From Parasutterella excrementihominis YIT 11859 (GTDB taxonomy: Bacteria > Pseudomonadota > Gammaproteobacteria > Burkholderiales > Burkholderiaceae_F), in the NCBI RefSeq assembly GCF_000205025.1, contig NZ_GL883679.1:28968-92967 (forward strand): a stretch of DNA of 64,000 nucleotides. Direction: 5' to 3'. How positions within the stretch are numbered: the stretch's first letter is position 1; each line of letters starts with the position of its first letter. This document shows positions 1-7,153 of this stretch, piece after piece. The position numbers and the translations under genes are program-made. The notes under the pieces are model-generated. The model was given only the letters and a program-made list of their open reading frames with translations. It had not been told where the DNA came from and ran no database searches.

Positions 1-2
1 CC

Positions 3-230
3 GGTATCTTCCTTCTGAAGGGCTTCCAGGAAGAACACAAGACTATGGTTCTCGGCATTACCTGCCCGTCCACAATCTACCCGTACCTCCGCAGCAATGT
101 CTCTGATCTTCTGACCCGTGCAGGCATGCCGCCGGTCTACTTGGGCGAAATTAACTTTGAAGCCTACTTTGCTCAGAGAATGCAGGAGCAGCAGGCCGCT
201 GCAGCTGCTGAAGACAAGACCGTTCAGTAA
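3..230 (+). CDS. secB: Protein-export chaperone SecB, C-terminal part
   Basis: This is the last 75 residues of SecB, the tetrameric cytosolic chaperone that keeps preproteins unfolded and passes them to SecA. The 5' part lies outside the window. The visible segment has the family motif around GITCPSTIYPYLR, then the stretch GMPPVYLGEINFEAYF that matches the SecB core before its flexible tail. The tail is rich in Gln and Ala, as in other SecB proteins. The frame is open from base 3 to a TAA at 228-230 and is followed by a strong terminator, so this is the end of its transcription unit. Confidence 0.9.
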   Translation, partial: GIFLLKGFQEEHKTMVLGITCPSTIYPYLRSNVSDLLTRAGMPPVYLGEINFEAYFAQRMQEQQAAAAAEDKTVQ

Positions 231-250
231 TCAACTGTTCTGTTAGTTCG

Positions 251-288
251 AAAAGCCGTCCTCATTGATTTGAAGACGGCTTTTTTGC
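251..288 (+). terminator. Rho-independent terminator after secB
   Basis: A 10-base stem (251-260 with 275-284) has a 14-base loop and a T-run at 281-286. The 5' arm begins with four A, so the hairpin can also serve leftward transcription arriving from trmL. Confidence 0.85.
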
Positions 289-298
289 GCCTGCAGCT

Positions 299-769
299 TT
301 AGATGCCGCCTTCAAAGCCGCACTGACGCCAGGCTTCATAGACGGTAATCGCAACGGAATTCGATAAATTTAGGGAGCGGTTGTTGGGACGCATCGGCAG
401 CCGAACCATATGCGCAGGATCAAATAAAGCCCTGACTTCCTGCGGAAGTCCCGATCCTTCCGAGCCGAAAACAAACCAGTCTCCGGGCTTAAAGCTCACT
501 TCCTGAACCAGCTGCTGAGCTTTGGTTGTCATCGCAAACATTCGGTCCCGATCGGGTTTTTCTGCTTCAAGGAAAGCCTCATAACTTGGGAAGCGCTTGA
601 TATCCGCATATTCCCAATAATCCAGCCCGGCCCGCTTCATATGCTTGTCCTCAAAGTTAAAACCTAAAGGCTCAATCAAATAAAGCTTGCATCCTGTATT
701 CGCAGACAAGCGAATAATGTTTCCTGTGTTGGGCGGAATTTCCGGGTGGACTAAAACAATATTAAACAT
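299..769 (-). CDS. trmL: tRNA (cytidine(34)-2'-O)-methyltransferase TrmL
   Basis: This SPOUT-class enzyme uses SAM to methylate the wobble ribose of tRNA-Leu isoacceptors. At 156 residues it has the family length. The N-terminal motif [14 protein letters not shown] is at residues 8-21. The knot elements FGSEGSGLP (101-109) and [11 protein letters not shown] (131-141) form the SAM pocket. The ATG overlaps the end of rpoH by 8 bases, so it is the last gene of the ftsY-rpoH run. The name rests on motif match. Confidence 0.9.
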   Translation of the reverse strand: MFNIVLVHPEIPPNTGNIIRLSANTGCKLYLIEPLGFNFEDKHMKRAGLDYWEYADIKRFPSYEAFLEAEKPDRDRMFAMTTKAQQLVQEVSFKPGDWFVFGSEGSGLPQEVRALFDPAHMVRLPMRPNNRSLNLSNSVAITVYEAWRQCGFEGGI

Positions 770-1682
770 CCTTGTCTTCTTTCAAATAAGTTTTCAAGGT
801 CGCAAAAGCCTTTTTCTCCAGCTGTCTTACTCTCTCCTGGCTCACGCCCATTTCTTTGGCGAGATCTGCCAGCGTCGCGCCTTTGCTGCCGTCCTGATCG
901 TTATACAGCCAGCGGGCTTCGATAATGCGTCTCGAGCGGTCATCCAGTTTTTTAACGGCTTCCGGAAGACGATTTTCGATCGTATTTTCGTATGCGCCGC
1001 GGGCGATCGTGTTTTCGGGTGTATCCCGCTCGTCCGTCAGCCATTCCGACGGGGCCATACCTTCATCTGTACCACCGCTCGGTTCATCGATTTCGACATC
1101 CGAACCAAGCATTCGCTTTTCCATCTCAAAAACTTCAGACGGTTTTACGTCCAGTGTTTCGGCAATTTTTTCCGCTTCGCTGGTACCGAGAAGCTTGGTG
1201 TCGTCCTTTAGCTTACGCAAATTAAAAAACAGTTTGCGCTGTGACTTGGTCGTGGCAACTTTAACGAGGCGCCAATTACGGAGAACATATTCCTGAATTT
1301 CAGATTTAATCCAGGTCATTGCGAAAGTCACCAAACGCGCACCGTTGTTCGGATTGAAACGTTTGACGGCTTTCATTAAACCGATATTTCCCTCTTGAAT
1401 CAGATCGCCGAACGGAAGTCCGTAGCCTTGATATTGGCGGGCAATGGAAATTACAAGACGCAGGTGGGACATCACCAGTTCCCCCGCGGCTTCCATATCT
1501 CCGTGCTCCTGAAGCCGCACAGCCAGCTCGTGCTCGCGCTCGGCACTCAGAATCGGAGCCTTATTGGCGGCCCGGATATATTCCTCCAGCGAACCGAGCG
1601 ATGCATCGGGTATCGCAAGCGGGGTCGGTTTGTAGGGGGCAAGAGCCGTGCTCGGGCCCTTTTTCTTTTCATCTGTTGTCAT
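762..1682 (-). CDS. rpoH: RNA polymerase heat-shock sigma factor RpoH (sigma-32)
   Basis: This sigma factor directs transcription of chaperone and protease genes. Region 2 contains [20 protein letters not shown] at about residues 86-105. The diagnostic RpoH box [12 protein letters not shown] is at about 148-159, and a region 4.2 helix-turn-helix ([14 protein letters not shown]) is near the C-terminus. At 306 residues it is slightly longer than E. coli RpoH, with extra N-terminal residues. It lies 30 bases after ftsX, keeping the classic ftsY-ftsE-ftsX-rpoH order with ppx added. The translation start lies in a small hairpin, annotated separately. Confidence 0.95.
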   Translation of the reverse strand: MTTDEKKKGPSTALAPYKPTPLAIPDASLGSLEEYIRAANKAPILSAEREHELAVRLQEHGDMEAAGELVMSHLRLVISIARQYQGYGLPFGDLIQEGNIGLMKAVKRFNPNNGARLVTFAMTWIKSEIQEYVLRNWRLVKVATTKSQRKLFFNLRKLKDDTKLLGTSEAEKIAETLDVKPSEVFEMEKRMLGSDVEIDEPSGGTDEGMAPSEWLTDERDTPENTIARGAYENTIENRLPEAVKKLDDRSRRIIEARWLYNDQDGSKGATLADLAKEMGVSQERVRQLEKKAFATLKTYLKEDKDV

Positions 1683-1704
1683 CGAGGAAAATTGTAATCC
1701 TCAA
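1682..1704 (-). promoter_or_regulatory. Hairpin over the rpoH translation start
   Basis: On the minus strand UUGAGGA (1704-1698) can pair with UCCUCGA (1688-1682) across a 9-base loop. This makes a 7-bp stem with one G-U pair. It takes in the only purine-rich Shine-Dalgarno-like element before rpoH and the A of the AUG. A thermosensor or translational gate is inference; read linearly the GAGGA lies 15 bases from the start codon, which is long. Confidence 0.35.
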
Positions 1705-1712
1705 GTCAAGCC

Positions 1713-2567
1713 TTAGAACGTACGCGGGGAAGTTGCCCCGGCAATAAAGTACGAGACGATCACGCTCAACAAGATGGTCGCCAAGGAAACAGACAGATAA
1801 ACGGCGGCAAAAACAGACCAATGCGGCATCAGCGTCAGCTCAAAAGCTTCTTCGAGCAAGGGGACCGAGGTAAGCGTCGTCGCCAAAAGCAAGACACCTC
1901 CGATAATGCACCCGAGCAGCGAACTCAAAGCTGCTGCTATCATCTGCGGACCGCGGACCGCCCAGTCGCTCGCGCCCAACATCAAAAGCAGCTCTCTTTC
2001 GCTGCGTAAGAACGCAGAGAGCCTGAGTGAGTTCTGGAAGATCAGCAGGCAAACCAGCGTTACAGCTGGCGCCCCGAAAGCAAACATGCCTAGCGCAATA
2101 GCCTCTCTGAGCGAGTGGCGTTTCTTGATCCAGTCAAGATTGGCAGTTACGCCCTCAACGCCCTTTACTTTTTCGATGGCTTTAACCGCTCCTTCGATAT
2201 CGATGTAGCGTGTATCCAATGGAAACTGCAGAGCCAATATGGTCGGTATTTTTTTCCTGTCTCCGACGAGCTTCAATATATCTTTTTCTAAAACGTCGGT
2301 CGGCTTTATTTCTCTAAGCTCGGTAATCGGCGCAAGCGCACGAATCTGTTCCTGTGCCTTTTTGCGCTGGGCATCGGTTAAGGAAGGGTCTAAGAAAACA
2401 CTTGCTTCGTCTCCCATGACGCCGCGGTGGCTGTCATAGAAACAATAAAAACTCAGTGCTATCTGGCCCAACAGACAAAGTGCCAGAGAAAAAACCACGA
2501 CGACAAAAATAAAACGCTTCAGGTTGGCTTGAATCGGCCTGCGCACACGGTCTCGCATTGTGATCAT
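1713..2567 (-). CDS. ftsX: Cell division protein FtsX
   Basis: FtsX is the membrane subunit of the divisome FtsEX complex and relays FtsE state to periplasmic cell-wall hydrolase activators. The 284 residues show an N-terminal cytoplasmic stretch, a first membrane segment near residues 22-44, a periplasmic domain of about 110 residues, then three hydrophobic segments toward the C-terminus. This is the expected FtsX layout. It is shorter than the E. coli protein (352), mainly at the N-terminus. Its ATG overlaps the ftsE stop by 4 bases (ATGA), implying translational coupling. A second ATG lies three codons in. Confidence 0.9.
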   Translation of the reverse strand: MITMRDRVRRPIQANLKRFIFVVVVFSLALCLLGQIALSFYCFYDSHRGVMGDEASVFLDPSLTDAQRKKAQEQIRALAPITELREIKPTDVLEKDILKLVGDRKKIPTILALQFPLDTRYIDIEGAVKAIEKVKGVEGVTANLDWIKKRHSLREAIALGMFAFGAPAVTLVCLLIFQNSLRLSAFLRSERELLLMLGASDWAVRGPQMIAAALSSLLGCIIGGVLLLATTLTSVPLLEEAFELTLMPHWSVFAAVYLSVSLATILLSVIVSYFIAGATSPRTF

Positions 2568-3217
2568 CTTTTCTCTCCCGAGAGCTCAACACAACGCAGA
2601 GCAGCAATCTCAAACGGAAGCATGTAGCTTGATGTCATCACAATCGGATAACCGACTTGGCTGAGCTTGGTGCAAATATAGAGAAACTCTTCCTGAGCCT
2701 GATCATCCAGCCCTTCCAGCGGAGAGTCCGCAAGGATCAAACGGGGCTGGTTAACCAAAGAGCGGGCAATGACAACACGCTTTTTTACGCCCACGGAAAG
2801 GCTTTCAGCCCTGGCGTTTAAATAAGGATCCAAACCGCAGAGAGACGCACTTTCCAGTGCGTTCCGTTTAGCGTCGGCCGCGCTCTTTCCCAAAAGCTGA
2901 GCCGTCAAAACCAGGCCTTCCAAAACGGTGTAGCCGTTTAAGAGAACCGGATCAGACGGGATTAGCCCCAATCCGGCCCGCCAAGCCCTTTTTTGGCGCT
3001 CGCTCATCTTCGTCAGACGCTTGCCCTCAAGGAATACCTCGCCCACGCGCGGAACTCTCAAGGCGGCCATTAAGTTGAGAAGGTACGACTTACCCGAACC
3101 GTTGGGTCCCAGAAGGAGAACAAACTCTCCGTCAGAAATCTCCAGCGTTACCGTTCCTTTGGTTTGGTTGTTCCAATCATTAATCGGAACGTCGACCATT
3201 CTCACTATCGTCTTCAT
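2564..3217 (-). CDS. ftsE: Cell division ATP-binding protein FtsE, with degenerate catalytic motifs
   Basis: FtsE is the nucleotide-binding partner of FtsX. The 217 residues cover one complete ABC domain. Walker A is intact (GPNGSGKS, about residues 37-44). The other ATPase motifs are altered. The Q-loop region reads LIPSDPVLL with no glutamine. The signature reads LSVGVKKR instead of LSGGQ/E-type. Walker B reads LILADSPLEGLD, with Ser (codon 2723-2725) where the catalytic Glu should be. The H-loop reads VMTSSYM with Ser for His. The D-loop GLD remains. There is no frameshift or stop, and 4-base overlaps join it to ppx and ftsX, so it appears functional but probably hydrolysis-impaired. Identity rests on fold and neighbours. 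Confidence 0.85.
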   Translation of the reverse strand: MKTIVRMVDVPINDWNNQTKGTVTLEISDGEFVLLLGPNGSGKSYLLNLMAALRVPRVGEVFLEGKRLTKMSERQKRAWRAGLGLIPSDPVLLNGYTVLEGLVLTAQLLGKSAADAKRNALESASLCGLDPYLNARAESLSVGVKKRVVIARSLVNQPRLILADSPLEGLDDQAQEEFLYICTKLSQVGYPIVMTSSYMLPFEIAALRCVELSGEKR

Positions 3218-4677
3218 CGCGCTATCAAGTCAAATTGGTAATCAACTTTGGCCCAGGTAGCCTTTTCTTCTTCAAGCAAATACTCGACCACAGGATGATC
3301 TTTCAGCCATGCTCTCGGAACATAAAGACAGAAGGAATGCCCATGGAATGTCGCTTCCAATTCCGGCAGCTCAATCTCCTGGCGAGCATGCGCAACAATA
3401 GTGGCTATCCGTAAGCAGAACAGCAGCTCGGCGTTCTGTTTGGTCGCAAGCAGCATTTCAACTTTTTTCAGGTTACCGCGGTGCCCGAGTACCAAGGCCG
3501 CCAATTTTTCCTGTTCAGGTCTGGAAAAGCCCGCAATATCGCTGTTTTTGATCAAATATTCGCTGTGTTTATGATAATCGCTGCGCGAGAGGGTTAATCC
3601 CGTTTCATGCAAATCAGCCACCCATCTCAGGAACCTTGCACTGTCTTCGGAAGCATGAGGAGACATGGTTTTGAGTAGGTTCACAGCTATGTCGCCGACA
3701 CGCTTAGCCTGCTCCTTGTCCGCATGGAACGCGTTCATCATTCGCTCGACGGACGCCTCCCGAGGATCACGCTGCAGTTTTCGTCCGGCAAGATCGTACA
3801 AGATGCCGTACCGAAGCGCACCGTCGGCAACCTTCATAACATCAATCTTGAGTTTTTTGAAAACCGCGATCAAAACCGCAATGCCGCCCGCGAGCACCTC
3901 TCGGCGGTCCTCTTTCAGCCCGTCGAACTTGATCTTGTCGATGCTTTCGGCATGGATAACTTTGTCCTTGAGCTGTTCAAGCGCATAAAGAGTGATCGAG
4001 CCGTCGGTAATCCTGAGCGCAGCCAAAATGGAAGAAACGGCACTGACGGTACCAGACGAGCCGAACGCTTCCTGCCAGTTTCCTTTAACAAACCTATATT
4101 CGCTGCCGTCCAGAACGGAAGCGGCAGACAAAATGGCGCGCTCCATGCTTTGTGCGGTAATTTTGCGGTCTTTAAAGAAAGTCACCGAGGTATTGACGCA
4201 GCCCACGTGGAAGGACTCACCTTCGATCATCTCGTGGCCGCGTCCGATCACGCACTCGGTCGAGGCACCTCCGATATCCACGATCAGTCGGGTTTCGTCC
4301 GAGGGCGGAAGCGCAAAGCTGCAGCCTTGGAATACAAGTCTCGCTTCTTCTTTGCCTCGAAGGATTTCAACCTTACAGTCAAGAATCTTTTCTGCGCGCT
4401 CAATGAACTCTTGTGAGTTTTTTGCGGCTCTAAGCGTTTGAGTACCGACAGCACGGATATGATTTCTCGGCATCCCGCGAATCTTTTCCGCGATGCGGGC
4501 CAGGGCGTTAAGTCCTCTGTTCTGGGCCTCGGGCGTCAGATTGCCGTCTTTATCGATTCCTGCCGCCAAACGTATCGTTTCTTTCCAGCTGCCTTCGGTA
4601 ATAATGCGCTCGCCTTCAACTCGGGCAATTTCCAGACGGAAGCTGTTGCTTCCCAAGTCTATCGCTGCAAGCTTCAT
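3214..4677 (-). CDS. Ppx/GppA family exopolyphosphatase / pppGpp phosphohydrolase
   Basis: This family hydrolyses terminal phosphates of polyphosphate or converts pppGpp to ppGpp. The 487 residues show the ASKHA phosphate-1 motif AIDLGSNSFRLEIARV at the N-terminus and phosphate-2 motif IVDIGGASTECVIG near residue 138, including the catalytic Glu. A second half resembles the HD-like C-terminal domain of long Ppx/GppA proteins. Sequence alone does not separate Ppx from GppA, so no symbol is given. The gene sits between ftsY and ftsE with 4-base overlaps on both sides, an unusual insertion into the ftsYEX run. Confidence 0.9.
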   Translation of the reverse strand: MKLAAIDLGSNSFRLEIARVEGERIITEGSWKETIRLAAGIDKDGNLTPEAQNRGLNALARIAEKIRGMPRNHIRAVGTQTLRAAKNSQEFIERAEKILDCKVEILRGKEEARLVFQGCSFALPPSDETRLIVDIGGASTECVIGRGHEMIEGESFHVGCVNTSVTFFKDRKITAQSMERAILSAASVLDGSEYRFVKGNWQEAFGSSGTVSAVSSILAALRITDGSITLYALEQLKDKVIHAESIDKIKFDGLKEDRREVLAGGIAVLIAVFKKLKIDVMKVADGALRYGILYDLAGRKLQRDPREASVERMMNAFHADKEQAKRVGDIAVNLLKTMSPHASEDSARFLRWVADLHETGLTLSRSDYHKHSEYLIKNSDIAGFSRPEQEKLAALVLGHRGNLKKVEMLLATKQNAELLFCLRIATIVAHARQEIELPELEATFHGHSFCLYVPRAWLKDHPVVEYLLEEEKATWAKVDYQFDLIAR

Positions 4678-5621
4678 TCTTTTTTCCCGCCGATCTGATC
4701 TAAACCGACCAGAGCTGCCGCAAATTCATCGGCTTTGAAAGGCTGAAGGTCGTCAATGGTCTCGCCCACACCGATGTAATAGATCGGCAGCGGTTTTTCG
4801 CGAGAATTTGCCAGGGCCACAAGGACGCCGCCTTTGGCCGTACCGTCGAGCTTAGTAATGATCAATCCGGTAAGGCCGGCCGCCTCATCAAATGCCTTGG
4901 CCTGCATTAAAGCGTTCTGGCCGTTCGTACCGTCCAGCACGAGAATCACTTCATGCGGAGCCCCTTCCATTGCCTTTCCCTGAACCTTACGGATTCGGGC
5001 AAGTTCATTCATTAAATTCGTCTGTGTCGGAAGTCTTCCTGCGGTGTCGACCATCACGATATCCATGCCTTTTTTACGACCGGAAGAAATGGCGTCGTAA
5101 GCCACAGAAGCGGGATCTCCTTTTTCCTGCGAAATTACCTCGATTTGATTGCGATCACCCCAGACAGCCAGTTGCTCCTTTGCGGCCGCTCTAAACGTAT
5201 CTGCGGCTGCCAGAAGAACTTTTTTGTTCAGCTGGGCAAAATGCTTCGCTAACTTACCGATTGTCGTCGTTTTGCCGGCACCGTTAACGCCGCACATCAT
5301 GATGACAAGCGGCTTATGTTCATCGAAATTCAGGGACGCTTCACACGGTCTCAGGATATCTGCAATGATCTCTTTGAGGGCGACTTTCACTTCGTCCTGT
5401 GTTTTGAGGCCTTTCAGCTTAATTCTTTCTCTCAGCCGCTCAAGAATCAGAGCGCTGGTCTCCACGCCGATGTCGGCGGAAATCATTTGGAATTCCAAAT
5501 CTTCCAAGAACGCTTCATCAACGACACCGCCGGTAAAAATACCGACCAAGTTGACTTGTGTTTTTCTTAAACCTTGCTTTAACCGGGCGAACCAACCCGT
5601 TTTCTCTTTTGTTTCACTCAT
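4674..5621 (-). CDS. ftsY: Signal recognition particle receptor FtsY
   Basis: FtsY is the SRP receptor GTPase that delivers ribosome-nascent chain complexes to the Sec translocon. From the ATG at 5621 the protein has 315 residues with only a short N-terminal extension before the NG domain, much shorter than the acidic A domain of E. coli FtsY. Visible GTPase motifs are [15 protein letters not shown] (G1), [27 protein letters not shown] (G3) and [10 protein letters not shown] (G4). The frame stays open upstream to 5681, but the start at 5621 (MSETKEK) is preferred. It is the first gene of the leftward run. Confidence 0.93.
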   Translation of the reverse strand: MSETKEKTGWFARLKQGLRKTQVNLVGIFTGGVVDEAFLEDLEFQMISADIGVETSALILERLRERIKLKGLKTQDEVKVALKEIIADILRPCEASLNFDEHKPLVIMMCGVNGAGKTTTIGKLAKHFAQLNKKVLLAAADTFRAAAKEQLAVWGDRNQIEVISQEKGDPASVAYDAISSGRKKGMDIVMVDTAGRLPTQTNLMNELARIRKVQGKAMEGAPHEVILVLDGTNGQNALMQAKAFDEAAGLTGLIITKLDGTAKGGVLVALANSREKPLPIYYIGVGETIDDLQPFKADEFAAALVGLDQIGGKKE

Positions 5622-5671
5622 TGGCGTACGTTTTGAATAAAATTCACTTATTTCAACACGAGAGTTTAGCA

Positions 5672-6256
5672 ATGCCGGCAACCAACAGCGGTAAAGTTAG
5701 GATCATCGGGGGACAGTGGAAGCGCACCAACATCCCCGTTTTGAATGCCGACGGTCTCAGGCCTACCGGAGATCGGCAGCGCGAAACGCTCTTCAACTGG
5801 CTGAGCTTTCTTCTCGGAGACTTCGAGGGCCGCAGCGCATTAGACATGTTCGGAGGCTCCGGCGCCCTGTCATTTGAATTCTTAAGCCGCGGCGGCAGCC
5901 GTGCCGTTTTATGCGAGATGAACCGCCGTGCCGCTCAGTTCATCAAACAAACCGCCGAAAAGCTCGATGCCGAGGGTCTCACGATTATTGTCGGCAACTC
6001 GCTGACAGATCCCCGCGTCTCGGAACTTTCTCCTTATGACCTAGCCTTTATTGACCCGCCTTTTGCGGCTGACCTTCAGCTCAAAGCATTGAAACGCTGT
6101 GTACCGATGCTCGCCTCGGACGGACTTATATATGTCGAGTCGCCTCAGGAAATTTCCGATGAAATTCTGACTTCTCTGTCTCTTACCGCCGCACGCCGTC
6201 TCAAAGCCGGTGCCAGCCGCATGCTTTTGGCCCAAAAAACTGAGAATCCGTCATGA
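5672..6256 (+). CDS. rsmD: 16S rRNA (guanine(966)-N2)-methyltransferase RsmD
   Basis: RsmD methylates G966 of 16S rRNA with SAM. From the ATG at 5672 the protein has 194 residues. It shows the RsmD start RIIGGQWKR, the substrate motif [16 protein letters not shown], the SAM-binding [17 protein letters not shown], and catalytic motif IV as DPPF (family D/N-PP-Y/F). The open frame extends upstream to 5558 but that part overlaps ftsY, so the later ATG is chosen. It starts 50 bases from divergent ftsY and overlaps coaD by 4 bases. Confidence 0.92.
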   Translation: MPATNSGKVRIIGGQWKRTNIPVLNADGLRPTGDRQRETLFNWLSFLLGDFEGRSALDMFGGSGALSFEFLSRGGSRAVLCEMNRRAAQFIKQTAEKLDAEGLTIIVGNSLTDPRVSELSPYDLAFIDPPFAADLQLKALKRCVPMLASDGLIYVESPQEISDEILTSLSLTAARRLKAGASRMLLAQKTENPS

Positions 6257-6750
6257 TTACTGCAACCTACCCCGGAACGTTCGATCCCCTGACTAACGGA
6301 CACTTAGACCTGATTCGTCGGGCCTGCTGGATTTTTCCGAAGCTCATTGTTGCAGTGGCGGAAAGCAAAAGAAAACATACGCTCTTTACTTTGGAAGAGC
6401 GCGTTCAGATGGCCAAAGAAGCCGTCAAAGGATTCCCGAACGTTGAAGTAGTAGGGTTCGAAGGGCTTTTGGTTGACTTCGTCCGCCGTCACGGCTCAAC
6501 CTGCATCGTCCGCGGGGCCCGCGCCGTCAGCGATTTTGAATACGAATTCCAGATGGCCGGAATGAACCAAAAACTCATGCCGGAAGTTGAAACGATCTTC
6601 CTCACGCCGGCGGAACAATTTCAGTTCATCAGCGGAACATTTGTCCGAGAGATCGCCATGATGGGCGGCGATGTCAGCGGATTTGTGCCCCAAAACATTC
6701 GCGCCGCCCTGGAAAGAAAGCGTATCGAACTTAAGCAAACCTCTCTTTAA
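6253..6750 (+). CDS. coaD: Phosphopantetheine adenylyltransferase CoaD
   Basis: CoaD catalyses the fourth step of coenzyme A synthesis, 4'-phosphopantetheine + ATP to dephospho-CoA. At 165 residues it has the family length. The nucleotidyltransferase motif [18 protein letters not shown] (T/HxGH-like) is at residues 5-22, [14 protein letters not shown] follows, and [21 protein letters not shown] is near the C-terminus. The start ATG overlaps the rsmD stop (ATGA), the common rsmD-coaD pair. Its last 20 bases overlap the 3' end of the convergent HIT gene. Confidence 0.96.
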   Translation: MITATYPGTFDPLTNGHLDLIRRACWIFPKLIVAVAESKRKHTLFTLEERVQMAKEAVKGFPNVEVVGFEGLLVDFVRRHGSTCIVRGARAVSDFEYEFQMAGMNQKLMPEVETIFLTPAEQFQFISGTFVREIAMMGGDVSGFVPQNIRAALERKRIELKQTSL

Positions 6751-7153
6751 TGAGTTCTGCACACCTCCGTGCTGCCTGCTCGCGTTCTGCCAGTACTTTG
6801 GGATCGGTTTCTCTTCTTCGCGGACTCCAGTAGCTGTCCGGGAACGCGGCATCGTCCGGGAAACGCGGAATCAGGTGCCAATGCAGGTGCGGCACCATCG
6901 TTCCGAACTGCGCCCAGTTAACTTTCTCAGGATGCATTGCCTCGATAACGGCCTCTTCCAATCGCGTCAGGGCATCCCACATAACCAGCCGGTCCCCGGG
7001 ATCCAGATCGGAAACTTCCTTCAGATGGTCCTGCCAAATCAGCCGGAAGTAGCCCGGAAACTCAGGGTCGTCTACCCGAATAATGCGGAACTTATCGTTC
7101 TCGACAATGACGTGCTCGCCTTCGGGAGCACAAAGGGGGCAGTTTTGCGTCAT
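6731..7153 (-). CDS. HIT family nucleotide-binding protein
   Basis: This is a histidine-triad protein of 140 residues, a class that hydrolyses or transfers nucleotides from nucleoside phosphoramidate or dinucleotide substrates. The HxHxH-type active site is [10 protein letters not shown] at about residues 87-96. An N-terminal CPLC pair resembles the metal-ligand Cys of some HIT proteins. The start ATG overlaps the stop of the upstream DUF3683 gene by 4 bases, so the two are cotranscribed. The substrate cannot be told from sequence. Confidence 0.85.
   Translation of the reverse strand: MTQNCPLCAPEGEHVIVENDKFRIIRVDDPEFPGYFRLIWQDHLKEVSDLDPGDRLVMWDALTRLEEAVIEAMHPEKVNWAQFGTMVPHLHWHLIPRFPDDAAFPDSYWSPRRRETDPKVLAEREQAARRCAELIKERFA

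Noticed and set aside
687..1211. 174-residue open frame on the plus strand opposite trmL and rpoH
   Set aside because: It is antisense to two well-supported genes, has no ribosome site and no family resemblance.
2564..3217. Calling ftsE a pseudogene
   Set aside because: There is no stop or frameshift, the length is normal, Walker A and the D-loop remain and the overlaps with ppx and ftsX are intact, so a living but altered protein is more likely.
3724..4416. 230-residue open frame opposite the Ppx/GppA gene
   Set aside because: It is a shadow of a conserved gene, with composition typical of the reverse strand of coding DNA.
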